From the NCBI GenBank assembly GCA_036490475.1, contig DASXDT010000006.1, forward strand, positions 992,001 through 1,056,000: a stretch of 64,000 nucleotides of DNA, given 5' to 3'. Below are positions 15,978 through 24,494 of the stretch, in pieces. Under the pieces are notes generated by a model. It had not been told where the DNA came from, searched no databases, and was given only the letters and a program-made list of their open reading frames with translations. The translations under genes were made by a program, and so were the position numbers. Source of the stretch: Candidatus Tumulicola sp. (GTDB lineage: Bacteria; Vulcanimicrobiota; Vulcanimicrobiia; Vulcanimicrobiales; Vulcanimicrobiaceae). Every line of letters starts with the position of its first letter. Position 1 is the stretch's first letter.

Positions 15978-17405
15978 TTATTTCTGAGTGAAGTCGAACG
16001 CGTTGGTAAACGGATTCGCGAGCTTGTCGCGTTTCGCCAACGGCTTCAGTCCGAAGCGCTGTTCGATCAGAGCGAGGATCGAAGCCGTTTCGTATTGGGT
16101 GCTGTCGATGAAGTGCTTCCTGGCAAAGGGCGAGACGATGATCGCTGGAACGCGGCTGCCCGGTCCCCACTTATCGATCTGTGGCGGCCCGATCGGATCC
16201 CAACGGCCGCCATTTTCGTCATAGGTCAGAATGACGACCGAGTCTTTCCAATACGGGCTCTGGCGAACCATGTCGACTAAGCCCATTGCAGCGAGTTGGC
16301 CGTGCAGAAGCGACGAGTAGCCTGGATGTTCGTTGTCCTGTCCGATCTGTTTGATGAAGACAACCTGCGGCAGTTTGCCGTCGGCGATATCGCGCTTGAA
16401 GTTCTTCAGGTCTTGTAGATGTTCGGCGCGTAGCTTGGTGCCGTCGCCATAATTTTGATAGTACGCGAAAGGTTGATGGTGGAACTGGAACAGCGGTGAC
16501 GGGTGGCCTGCGAGCGCGGCATCCCAACCGCCCGAGTACCACTTCCAGCTAACATTCGCGCCGTTCAAGCGGTCGCCGATCGTCGGAGCGGTTTGCGGAG
16601 GAACCAAATCGTCCGACGACATGCCGGCCGGATGCGGCTGGTAGATCGAATACGACGTGTTGACCACGTAGCCGTCCGGCGTGACGTGGTTATCGTTGAG
16701 CTTGGCCGGGTTCTTACTCGGCACCGAAATGTAATCGCTGGGAGCGTTCGGCCACGTGGGCGCGCAAGCGCAGATCAAGTATTGATGATTGAGGAACGAG
16801 CCACCGAACGCGCTGTGAAAGTAATGCGACGCGAGCGTATACTGCTTGGCGAGATCGCCTTCGGGAAGCGAACGCACGTCGTACTGGCTCAGCACCAAGC
16901 CGCCGTTGTCGCTGTACGTCACGAACTTATCCATCTTGCCGCCATCGATCTGGTACATTTCGTGATAATACCTGTGCACGATGTCGCCGGTCTTTTCGGC
17001 CGCGGGCACATACTGCGAAGCCAAGTACGTTTGCACCGGCAACGAGGACGGAAAACGGTTGTCGGGATTTCCGTTATAGTCGAGCGGCTGCGGTACGCTG
17101 GTCAACGGCTTTCCGCGCCAGTCGTTCTGCGTTACCGTCGTGCCCGGAGCGACGCCATCGGCACCGGCATATTGGCCGTACAACCCGGTCAGCGGCCAGT
17201 TTTCTTGATAAATCACGATGATGTGCCCGATCTTCTCAAATCCGGGCGGAGCGTGAACGATCGCGGCGTTGCGCATGGTCTGCGCTTGCGCCGGGGCCGC
17301 GCCGGATGGAACCGACGCCGAGTTGCAGGCCGATAGGCCGAGCGAGGCTACGAGCAATGGCGCGGCGACACGAAGCGCGCGCAAACGTAAAGAAGTAGCG
17401 GTCAT
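15978..17405 (-). CDS. phosphoesterase-family lipoprotein (phospholipase C/acid phosphatase-like)
   Basis: 475 residues with a lipoprotein signal peptide (lipobox LSAC, Cys ~26). The PF04185-type phosphoesterase core is visible: HIIVIYQENWPLTGLYGQY (compare HIVVxxxENRSFDxYFG), VILTYDENGGRWDPIGPP (compare the YDExGGxxDHVxPP metal region) and RVPAIIVSPFARKH. Two hallmark positions are changed: ENRSFD is ENWPLT, and the D-H of the second motif is D-P. Hydrolysis of phosphoesters in the periplasm is likely for the family, but the altered motifs leave the activity open. It follows the multicopper oxidase gene after 55 nt. Confidence 0.8.
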   Translation of the reverse strand: MTATSLRLRALRVAAPLLVASLGLSACNSASVPSGAAPAQAQTMRNAAIVHAPPGFEKIGHIIVIYQENWPLTGLYGQYAGADGVAPGTTVTQNDWRGKPLTSVPQPLDYNGNPDNRFPSSLPVQTYLASQYVPAAEKTGDIVHRYYHEMYQIDGGKMDKFVTYSDNGGLVLSQYDVRSLPEGDLAKQYTLASHYFHSAFGGSFLNHQYLICACAPTWPNAPSDYISVPSKNPAKLNDNHVTPDGYVVNTSYSIYQPHPAGMSSDDLVPPQTAPTIGDRLNGANVSWKWYSGGWDAALAGHPSPLFQFHHQPFAYYQNYGDGTKLRAEHLQDLKNFKRDIADGKLPQVVFIKQIGQDNEHPGYSSLLHGQLAAMGLVDMVRQSPYWKDSVVILTYDENGGRWDPIGPPQIDKWGPGSRVPAIIVSPFARKHFIDSTQYETASILALIEQRFGLKPLAKRDKLANPFTNAFDFTQK

Positions 17406-17460
17406 TCGCTAATTGAACCCGAGCGAGCATAACCGCGCATTACCGCGACCTTATGCGTTG

Positions 17461-19008
17461 TTAAAGAACTCGGATGGAAGCCATCATTCCGCCGTCCTCG
17501 TGATCCAGGATATGGCAATGATAGAGGAACGTTCCTTTGATGACTGGGTTGCGGAAGTCCATGAGCACGACGACGGTTCCCGGCGTCACCCCGCGATGCG
17601 GATAGAATGCGGGCGGGACGGTGACGGTGTCCGCCCAGTAGGGCGGGGACGCGGGTTTGCCGTCGATCGACTCGACTAAAAAGTGCACTTGATGGATGTG
17701 AAAGTCGTGCACTTCGGCAGTAAAGTTGCGGAGCGTCCAGCGCTCGATCGAGCCGGTATGAGCGGTCATCGAAGGCGGCTCTCCCATTACGTAGCGGTGG
17801 TTGTTGATATAGAAGCCGTCGGCGTTCTCGGTGAAGTCGACATGACGGTCGGCGACCGGCACGGGCAACGCGGACGTATCGGCTGCGAGCGGCCGAACGC
17901 CGGCGGACAACGGATCGACGTCGGAACCGGCCGGCGCGTGTCCGTCGGAGCGCAACGTGGCCAACGTAACGGCCGGATCGCGATCGCCGGCGTCGCCCGA
18001 GGTATAGCAGCTGGAGGCCAGCTTCGCCGGCTGCGATTGACCCGTCACCACGAACTCTGCGCGCGCGGCCGGCGCGAGAAGGTAGTGCGAAACGCTGCGA
18101 GCCGCCGGGGCGCCGGGGGCGGCATCGAGTGGGACTCCATCGATGGCGACCAACTGTAGCTCCTCGCCGTCGACGTGCAGGTCGTAGTAGCGTCCCGCCG
18201 TCGCGTTTACCACTCGAAACAGTTGACGCTCTCCGGGATCGATCCCGAGCGTTGCCTGCGCGCGGCCGTCGAGCGTCGTTTGCATTCCGGCGAGCGGCGC
18301 ACAGGGCAATCCGGCTGCGTCGTCATCGTCGATCGCCGTTCGGCGTCCGGCTCGACGGCGGCCCGCGATGACGTAGTCGCGCAGGGCTGCCGGTCGCGCG
18401 ACGATCGGAATGCCGTCGATATCCGGATCCGTTTGCACGTTGCGCAACACCAGGATGCGCTCTCGCATGCGCGCCAGCGCGGGCAAATGTGTCTGTAAGC
18501 CCTCGACGACGAGCGCGCCCGACATCCCACTGGTGATTTGCCAATACGTCGAGCCGTGCACGTGCGGGTGGTACCAATACAATCCGGGCGGCTGCGTTCG
18601 GGCGATGCGGACGTCATAGACGATCGACGCTCCGGGCGCCGCGTCGCGCATCGCGTCGTCCGATGGTGGATCCGGCGAGACGGTCAAACCGTGAAAGTGC
18701 AGGTTGATGAAATCCGGGGACGTTTGTCCGGCGGGCATTCGGTTGTGAACGACGATGTGAATCGCTTCGCCGGGTTGCACGCGGATGGTGGGCGTAACCC
18801 CGATCTGTCCGTCGTATTCAAAGGCCGGCGCCTTCGTCTTGGGATCGATGACCGCGTCGAGCGAAAACGAAACGACTCCGTTCCGCGATCGAACTTCGGG
18901 GACGGTGGACGTCGACGGAATCGTCGCAGAGCCAGCGGTAGACGCAGCATGCGACGAACAGCCGGCGAGAACGGCAACAACGAGCGGTACGAACGAACGG
19001 CGGTGCAT
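17461..19008 (-). CDS. multicopper oxidase lipoprotein
   Basis: 515 residues from ATG 19008 (an in-frame GTG at 19026 is the alternative). The signal peptide ends in a lipobox LAGC (Cys ~16). All four copper motifs are present: INLHFHGL, YWYHPHVHGSTYWQ, HDFHIHQVHF and FLYHCHILDHEDGGMM. The last gives the type 1 Cys and axial Met, so trinuclear and type 1 sites look intact. Laccase-like oxidation of metals or phenols in the periplasm is expected; CopA/CueO-type copper defence is one option. A CATAAT hexamer ends 6 nt before ATG 19008 and may make the mRNA leaderless. Confidence 0.9.
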   Translation of the reverse strand: MHRRSFVPLVVAVLAGCSSHAASTAGSATIPSTSTVPEVRSRNGVVSFSLDAVIDPKTKAPAFEYDGQIGVTPTIRVQPGEAIHIVVHNRMPAGQTSPDFINLHFHGLTVSPDPPSDDAMRDAAPGASIVYDVRIARTQPPGLYWYHPHVHGSTYWQITSGMSGALVVEGLQTHLPALARMRERILVLRNVQTDPDIDGIPIVARPAALRDYVIAGRRRAGRRTAIDDDDAAGLPCAPLAGMQTTLDGRAQATLGIDPGERQLFRVVNATAGRYYDLHVDGEELQLVAIDGVPLDAAPGAPAARSVSHYLLAPAARAEFVVTGQSQPAKLASSCYTSGDAGDRDPAVTLATLRSDGHAPAGSDVDPLSAGVRPLAADTSALPVPVADRHVDFTENADGFYINNHRYVMGEPPSMTAHTGSIERWTLRNFTAEVHDFHIHQVHFLVESIDGKPASPPYWADTVTVPPAFYPHRGVTPGTVVVLMDFRNPVIKGTFLYHCHILDHEDGGMMASIRVL

Positions 19009-19014
19009 CGCTCG

Positions 19015-19020
19015 ATTATG
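19015..19020 (-). promoter_or_regulatory. -10-like element of the multicopper oxidase gene
   Basis: CATAAT on the minus strand lies 6 nt before the ATG at 19008, so a transcript would begin at or next to the start codon. No good -35 box is visible 16-18 nt upstream. It supports 19008 over 19026 as the start. Confidence 0.35.
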
Positions 19021-19064
19021 GCGCACCTACATCCGCAATGGTTTAAGGCGAGATTATCGGGGGT

Positions 19065-20282
19065 TTAAGCCGTTCGCTGCGCCCGGTCTGCGAGCCGTCG
19101 TAGAATGGTACTGCTCAGAAGAGCGGGCACGATGCCTAACAGCACCAGCACCGCGAGTCCGCGCCAGGCGAAGCTGTACCCGAACGCTTGTGCGATGGCG
19201 CCGAACAGCGTTGGGGCGACGAAGGCCGAGAAGAAAATGAACGTCAGTGCGACGCCGAGGGCGCTGCCGGAATGTTCCTCGCCGCCGATTTCGGCGATTC
19301 CAATCACCGCGACCCCGAACCATCCCTCGACGCTGAATCCTAACAGCGCCGCCAGCGCGCACGCTTCCCACAATGCGGTGTGCGTCGAAAAAAGCGAGAC
19401 GCAAAACACGCACGCCGATCCCATGATGCAGACCACAGCCAGCGGAAGCGACCGGCTGCCGTGAAAAATGTTGTCGCTGATCCAGCCCCAGATGATGCGG
19501 CCGGCGACGGCCGCCGCTTGGGAAATGGTAAACACGAACACGGCAACGCCAATAGCGTATCCGGCTTCGTTGGTCAACGTCAGCGCCAGAAACGCGAACA
19601 TCGTCATTTGCGCGGCCACCAGGGTCATCGACGTCAACGTGAGCAAAATCAGCCGCGCGTCGCTCGAGATTCGCAACATGTCGGCCAGCATCGCGCGCAG
19701 CGAAATTCGTTCGCCGTGCAGCTGCTCGGGTTCTCGATACAGCATGGACGCAGCCGTACACGCCACGATGGTGACGATGCCGGCGACCGCGATCGACCAT
19801 TGGTAACCGAAGTGAATGGCGACTGCCGGTAACAGCAGCGAACCGATGACGCCGGCGAGCGGCACCCCGCATTGCCGGACGCCCATCGCGAATCCGCGCA
19901 TCTCTTTCTTGAAGAAGAAAACGATCGCATGGCTACCCGCGGGCGTGACGGCCGCATATCCGATGCCGTAGAGCGCCAGCCATCCGAGAATCCAATGAAA
20001 GTCGCGCACGAGGCTCGCGCAAATCAGCGAGATGCCCATGAACCAACCGCTCCACAGAACGACGCGTTTGTCCCCGAATCGATCGGTCAGGCCTCCGGCC
20101 ATCGCGGTTGCCAGCAGCGCGCCGACGAGTTCGACCGACAGGACCATGCCGAGTTGCGTCTGGCCTAAATTGAACGCGGTCTTTAAGAATGGAGTGATGG
20201 TGCCGGTAGCAACGGAAAAAATAGACGCCGCAACCATCGCGCCGGCAAACAGCGCGAGCACTTCGTAGGGCGATTCCGGCAT
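19065..20282 (-). CDS. major facilitator superfamily transporter
   Basis: 405 residues from ATG 20282. The annotated frame extends further upstream, but the extra 39 residues are polar, Arg-rich and not membrane-like. Twelve hydrophobic segments are expected. The MFS loop 2-3 motif is seen as GGLTDRFGDKRVVLWSGW (compare GxLaDrxGrkrxl), and a related loop GRIIWGWISDNIF lies in the second half. The substrate is unknown; the pattern is of the drug/organic-anion type. It sits upstream of the multicopper oxidase gene on the same strand. Confidence 0.85.
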   Translation of the reverse strand: MPESPYEVLALFAGAMVAASIFSVATGTITPFLKTAFNLGQTQLGMVLSVELVGALLATAMAGGLTDRFGDKRVVLWSGWFMGISLICASLVRDFHWILGWLALYGIGYAAVTPAGSHAIVFFFKKEMRGFAMGVRQCGVPLAGVIGSLLLPAVAIHFGYQWSIAVAGIVTIVACTAASMLYREPEQLHGERISLRAMLADMLRISSDARLILLTLTSMTLVAAQMTMFAFLALTLTNEAGYAIGVAVFVFTISQAAAVAGRIIWGWISDNIFHGSRSLPLAVVCIMGSACVFCVSLFSTHTALWEACALAALLGFSVEGWFGVAVIGIAEIGGEEHSGSALGVALTFIFFSAFVAPTLFGAIAQAFGYSFAWRGLAVLVLLGIVPALLSSTILRRLADRAQRTA

Positions 20283-20382
20283 TGGATTAGCCGGACGGTG
20301 GCGCAGCGCGATCGTTCGTATCTCCGTAGCGGTCGTCAGCTTTCCGGCCGCGTCGTGTGAATCCCGCCGAGGGTATCCGGCG

Positions 20383-20700
20383 ATGCGTGCAAAAGCCAAT
20401 CGCGATGACGGCGAGCCACTTGTAAACGTGCGGCGCGATAACCATGAATTGGTCCGCTACGTAACGATCTTCGCGCTATCGGCTCCGGCGGCGGTTGCCG
20501 TTTGGTTCGTCTTTCACGGCGTGTTCGAAACGTTGAGCGCGACGGAGCGCGCTACCGGCTACGTCGACTCGATCACGCAAATGGGGATCTACCTCGGATA
20601 CGCGGGGATGTTTGGTGGAACGCTCGTTTTCGCCGGCCTCGCGATATGGGCCGCCGCACGTGCGTTGGGCGTTTGGTTAGCCGATCGTCGAGAACCCTAG
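20383..20700 (+). CDS. small two-helix membrane protein
   Basis: 105 residues with two hydrophobic segments (about 25-47 and 71-95). It begins 100 nt from the divergent MFS gene and ends 3 nt before the lipid-kinase-like gene, so it probably heads that short operon. No family is recognised. The N terminus is charged and cytoplasmic in style. Confidence 0.5.
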   Translation: MRAKANRDDGEPLVNVRRDNHELVRYVTIFALSAPAAVAVWFVFHGVFETLSATERATGYVDSITQMGIYLGYAGMFGGTLVFAGLAIWAAARALGVWLADRREP

Positions 20701-20703
20701 CGC

Positions 20704-21546
20704 GTGCGAGTCGGCGTCATAATCAACGCTCGTTCGCGGCGCGGAACGGCGATCGGAAGCGACGCGTTGCGACAACTCGAGCGACTCGGCGTACAAGTTA
20801 CGTCGGTGCACGGCACTTCACATGGTATCGACCCATCGCAGGTCGACGCGATCGTGGTCGTCGGCGGTGACGGGACGCTAACGCACGCGATTCCGCGCGC
20901 TCTCAGCGCCGGCATTCCAATCGGCATCGTGCCGGCCGGTACGTTTAACGAGCTGGCACGAACCCTCGACGTTCCGTTGGATGTAGCGGGCGCTTGCGAT
21001 CTCATTGCGGCCGGCCACACGCGCGCCGTCGATGTCGGCTGCGTCAACGGCGTGCACTTCTTGGCCGAGGCGAGCATCGGCATTTCGAGCCGCGCCGCTC
21101 GCTGGCAGAACACCGAGATCAAACGCCGTTACGGCATGCTGGGCGTGCTGGCGACGGCGTTGCAAGCGATCGTGCATGCCCGGCCGATGCGGGTGGAGGT
21201 GCGCTACGACTCACACGTCATGCGCTTGCGCACGATGCAGCTAACGATCGCCAATAGCCATCGCTTCGGAGGCGTAATAGCGATCTCCGACGCGGCTATC
21301 GACGACGGATGGCTAGATCTCTATTCGGTGCAGATCGACAACCTGCGCGAAGCCGCCGCGTTGATGTGGGCGGTTATGCGCGGTCGCCGGGAAGCGGTGC
21401 CCGGACTGCGCGTCTTGCGCGCACGGCGGTTCGAGCTGCATCAACGGCATCATCATCATATTACCGCCGACGGCGAGCCGGCCGGTAAAACGCCGGCCAC
21501 CTTCGATCTGCTTCCGAAGGCCCTTCGCATCTTCTCGCCGGAGTAA
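20704..21546 (+). CDS. diacylglycerol kinase-family (LCB5/YegS) lipid kinase
   Basis: 280 residues from GTG 20704. The DAGK catalytic domain shows IVVVGGDGTLTHAIPRAL (the GGDGT nucleotide loop) and GIVPAGTFNELARTLDVP (compare GTxNDxAR, with Phe in place of the usual x). A later beta-domain carries ITADGEPAG (compare xxDGE). It is expected to phosphorylate a lipid such as diacylglycerol or undecaprenol-type acceptors with ATP at the inner membrane face. It is preceded by a small membrane protein and followed 5 nt later by the aldo/keto reductase. Confidence 0.85.
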   Translation: MRVGVIINARSRRGTAIGSDALRQLERLGVQVTSVHGTSHGIDPSQVDAIVVVGGDGTLTHAIPRALSAGIPIGIVPAGTFNELARTLDVPLDVAGACDLIAAGHTRAVDVGCVNGVHFLAEASIGISSRAARWQNTEIKRRYGMLGVLATALQAIVHARPMRVEVRYDSHVMRLRTMQLTIANSHRFGGVIAISDAAIDDGWLDLYSVQIDNLREAAALMWAVMRGRREAVPGLRVLRARRFELHQRHHHHITADGEPAGKTPATFDLLPKALRIFSPE

Positions 21547-21551
21547 CCGGC

Positions 21552-22526
21552 ATGCGATATCGGAAACTCGGGCACTCGGGACTGCACCTCTCGATTATCG
21601 GTTTAGGTTCGTGGTTGACGTTCGGTAATTCCGTCGATCGCGACACGACCCGGGCGTGCGTTCGGCGCGCGTGGGACGGCGGCGTCAACTTTTTTGATAC
21701 CGCCAACGTGTACGCGCGCGGTGCGGCCGAAGAAACGTTGGGGCCGATCCTCAAAGAACTCGAACGCGGCGCGTTGGTGCTCGCTACCAAAGCATATTTC
21801 CCGATGGGCGATTCGGTGACCGAGCGCGGCCTCTCGCGAAAGCATTTGCGCGATCAGTTGGATCGTTCGCTCGGGCGCCTGCAAGTCGAGTACATCGATC
21901 TCTATCAGTGCCACCGCTTCGACGAAACGACGCCGCTCGAAGAAACGTGTCGCGCGATGGACGATTTCGTGCGCCAAGGAAAAATTCTCTACTGGGGCGT
22001 TTCGGAATGGAGCGCCGATCAGATCTCGGCAGCCGCAGCGCTATGCTCGGCTCGCGGGTGGGCGATGCCGGTGAGCAATCAGCCGCAGTACAGTGCGTTA
22101 TGGCGTCGGGTCGAATCGCGCGTGTTTCCGGCGTGTCGCGAGTACGGGATTGGCAACGTCGTGTGGTCTCCGCTGGCCATGGGCATTCTCACCGGCAAGT
22201 ATCCGAGCGTCGATCGCGTTCCGGCCGGAACGCGTGCGGCCGGACCGTTCAAAGAGATGATGGAAGACTATTTCACGGCCGGCGTGCTGGCCGCGGTACA
22301 ACAAGTCGTGCCCTTAGCGCAGCAGGCAGGCTGTTCGATGGCTCAGCTCGCGCTGGCGTGGTGCCTGCGCCTGCCGGTCGTAACCAGCGCCATCGTGGGC
22401 GCGACCAAGCTCCAGCATTTGGAGGATAACTTGGCAGCCGGCGATCTCGACGTCGACCCGGCCATCTTTGAAGCGATGGATCGAATTCTCGTTCCGGTGG
22501 CCCCGTCGGAGCCCTACCTCGCATAA
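21552..22526 (+). CDS. aldo/keto reductase
   Basis: 324 residues, a full-length TIM-barrel AKR. The catalytic tetrad can be placed: Asp and Tyr in FFDTANVYARGAAEE, Lys in LATKAYF, and His in LYQCHRFD. The N terminus YRKLGHSGLHLSIIGLGSWLTFG and the NADPH-binding end (AIVGATKLQHLEDNL) fit the YghZ/voltage-channel beta-subunit branch. It probably reduces carbonyl compounds with NADPH in the cytoplasm. It starts 5 nt after the lipid-kinase gene. Confidence 0.9.
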   Translation: MRYRKLGHSGLHLSIIGLGSWLTFGNSVDRDTTRACVRRAWDGGVNFFDTANVYARGAAEETLGPILKELERGALVLATKAYFPMGDSVTERGLSRKHLRDQLDRSLGRLQVEYIDLYQCHRFDETTPLEETCRAMDDFVRQGKILYWGVSEWSADQISAAAALCSARGWAMPVSNQPQYSALWRRVESRVFPACREYGIGNVVWSPLAMGILTGKYPSVDRVPAGTRAAGPFKEMMEDYFTAGVLAAVQQVVPLAQQAGCSMAQLALAWCLRLPVVTSAIVGATKLQHLEDNLAAGDLDVDPAIFEAMDRILVPVAPSEPYLA

Positions 22527-22595
22527 TTCTCGCCGGCGGCGAAAACTTTTGGTCACGCGGGGCGTATAGCGAACGTAGAATCTCCGGAGGGTGTC

Positions 22596-24059
22596 ATGAG
22601 CGTGTACGAATTCGGACCGTTCCATTTGGATGCCGAGCGGCTCTTGTTGGTCGAGAACGGCAAACCGATGCAGCTGGGTCCTAAGGTGGTCGAAACGCTG
22701 CTGGCCATGGTGGAGCGCGACGGCGAGATCGTGTCCAAGCAGGCGTTGCTCGATCGAATTTGGCCCGAGGGCTATGTCGACGAAGCGAACCTGGCGCAAA
22801 ACGTGTACGTGCTGCGCAAGGCACTGCGCGCAGCTTGGGATAGTCCGGCAATCGAGACTATTCCGCGGCGCGGCTATCGATTTGTCGCCGACGTCCAGCC
22901 GTGCGAACGCGTTCCGGCCGTCGAGCCGGCGGTTCATGCCGACCTCGCATTCGACGGGGGGCGTCTGGTAGCGCCGGATCCGGGGCTCCATCCGGCTTCG
23001 GCAATCCGCTGGCGCTGGCCGGTCGTGGCGGCGCTCACGGCTTTTCTTCTCAGCGCCGGGGCCGCGTTCGGCATCTTGGCGCCGCACGGCGGAACTTCTA
23101 TCGCGGCGAACAGTGAAGCCTCGCGACTGTACGCCATCGGACGTTTCTACTGGAATCAGCGTACACCGGAGGGGGCCGCCAAGAGCTTGAGCTACTTCGG
23201 GCGGCTCGTGCGGGAAAATCCGTCCGACGCGCGAGGGTATGCCGCGTTAGCCCTCGCTAACGAAGTGATGGGCGACTATATGTACGGGCCGCTTCCGGCT
23301 GCGACATACTTTCGAAAAGCGCGCGAGTACGCGCATAAAGCATTGGGTCTCGATCCGCACACCGGCGACGCGTACGCCGTGCTCGGCATCGTCGACATGG
23401 ATGCGGGCCACATGACCCCGTCCGAAGTCGATTCCGCGCTGACGGAACTGCGCCGTGCGATTGCAATCGATCCCCAAAGCGCTGCGGCGCACGAGTGGTA
23501 CGGAATCGCTTTAGTAGAAACCGGACAGTTCTCCAAAGCCTTTACCGAACTTCGCCGGGCCGACGAACTGGATCCGTTGTCGGTTGCGACCACGTCGTGG
23601 CTGGCCAGCACGGCATATCTCGAAGGCCGCTACGGCGATGCAATCGCATACGCGCGCGAAACGCTCGATCTTTCACCCGGGCGTGCCGAAGCGTTGCAGA
23701 CGCTCGGCTTGGCCTACGAAGCGCTCGGCGACAGCCGCCGCGCCATTGCGTCGTTCCAACGTATGGCATCGGTGTGCGCGTCCTGCCGTCCCGAAGCCGC
23801 CGCGTTGCTCGCGGTCGTGTATGCGCCGATCGACGCTACGACGGCTCGTGCCGAACTGGCGACCGCGCGTGCGCGCTCGGCGGATGTTGGCGCCGGCGAT
23901 TTGGCTGCCGCGTATGCCGCGGTCGGACAACGCCGCGGTGCGTTGACCTGGCTGCGCCGTGACGGTGCCGCCGCGTATATTCGGGCTGAGGTGGCGGCCG
24001 ATCCCCGGTTTGCCTCGCTGCGCCGCGACGTCGCCGGCCCGCCGGATAAACGGGCCTAA
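22596..24059 (+). CDS. CadC-like membrane regulator: winged helix + TM + TPR
   Basis: 487 residues, with a strong GGAGGG site upstream of ATG 22596. Residues ~5-95 form an OmpR-type winged helix (LGPKVVETLLAMVERDGEIVS, then VDEANLAQNVYVLRKAL and IPRRGYRFVADV). A single transmembrane helix (~143-166) follows, and residues ~175-470 carry TPR repeats (ARGYAALALANEVMGDY, RAEALQTLGLAYEALGDSRR). The layout is that of ToxR/CadC-like one-component regulators with an extracytoplasmic TPR sensor. Target genes are unknown; the CMD-family gene that follows without a gap is the obvious candidate. Confidence 0.85.
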   Translation: MSVYEFGPFHLDAERLLLVENGKPMQLGPKVVETLLAMVERDGEIVSKQALLDRIWPEGYVDEANLAQNVYVLRKALRAAWDSPAIETIPRRGYRFVADVQPCERVPAVEPAVHADLAFDGGRLVAPDPGLHPASAIRWRWPVVAALTAFLLSAGAAFGILAPHGGTSIAANSEASRLYAIGRFYWNQRTPEGAAKSLSYFGRLVRENPSDARGYAALALANEVMGDYMYGPLPAATYFRKAREYAHKALGLDPHTGDAYAVLGIVDMDAGHMTPSEVDSALTELRRAIAIDPQSAAAHEWYGIALVETGQFSKAFTELRRADELDPLSVATTSWLASTAYLEGRYGDAIAYARETLDLSPGRAEALQTLGLAYEALGDSRRAIASFQRMASVCASCRPEAAALLAVVYAPIDATTARAELATARARSADVGAGDLAAAYAAVGQRRGALTWLRRDGAAAYIRAEVAADPRFASLRRDVAGPPDKRA

Positions 24060-24494
24060 TTGGCGCATCTATGGGACGCGCTTCGCCTGCGTCCCGAGAT
24101 CGCTCGCACGTTGGCCGCGCACGACCGCGCCGTCGATCGAGGCAGCGTCGATCCACGGACGAAGGCACTCTGCGCGGTCATGGTTGCGTGGCTCAACGCG
24201 TGCGAGCGCTGCGTCGAAAACAATCTCGATGCGGCGCGCGAGCTGGGCGTAACCCAGGCGGCGTTGGACGCCCTCGAACGCTACACCGAAAGCGACGAGT
24301 TTTCTCCGGATCAACGCGTTGCGCTCGAAGCTGCGGTTGCGATCACGCGCGAACCTCGCGGTGTCTCGCCGGTGTTGTGCGAACGCTTACGCGTACATTT
24401 CGACCAGGGTCAAATCGTCGAACTCGTCGCGGCCATCGGTTTACAGAACTATCTATCGCGCGCCAGCAACGCGTTTCGGACGGCCATCCCTTAG
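24060..24494 (+). CDS. carboxymuconolactone decarboxylase/AhpD-family protein
   Basis: 144 residues from TTG 24060, directly after the previous stop. The CMD-domain helix pair is present with a redox-type CERC (C48, C51) in the segment WLNACERCVENN and the family-typical LDPRTKAL-like region just before it (VDPRTKALCAVMVAW). With CxxC and a following His absent in the usual place, AhpD-like peroxidase activity is possible but unproved. The stop shares TTAG (24491-24494) with the convergent M48-like gene. Confidence 0.75.
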   Translation: MAHLWDALRLRPEIARTLAAHDRAVDRGSVDPRTKALCAVMVAWLNACERCVENNLDAARELGVTQAALDALERYTESDEFSPDQRVALEAAVAITREPRGVSPVLCERLRVHFDQGQIVELVAAIGLQNYLSRASNAFRTAIP

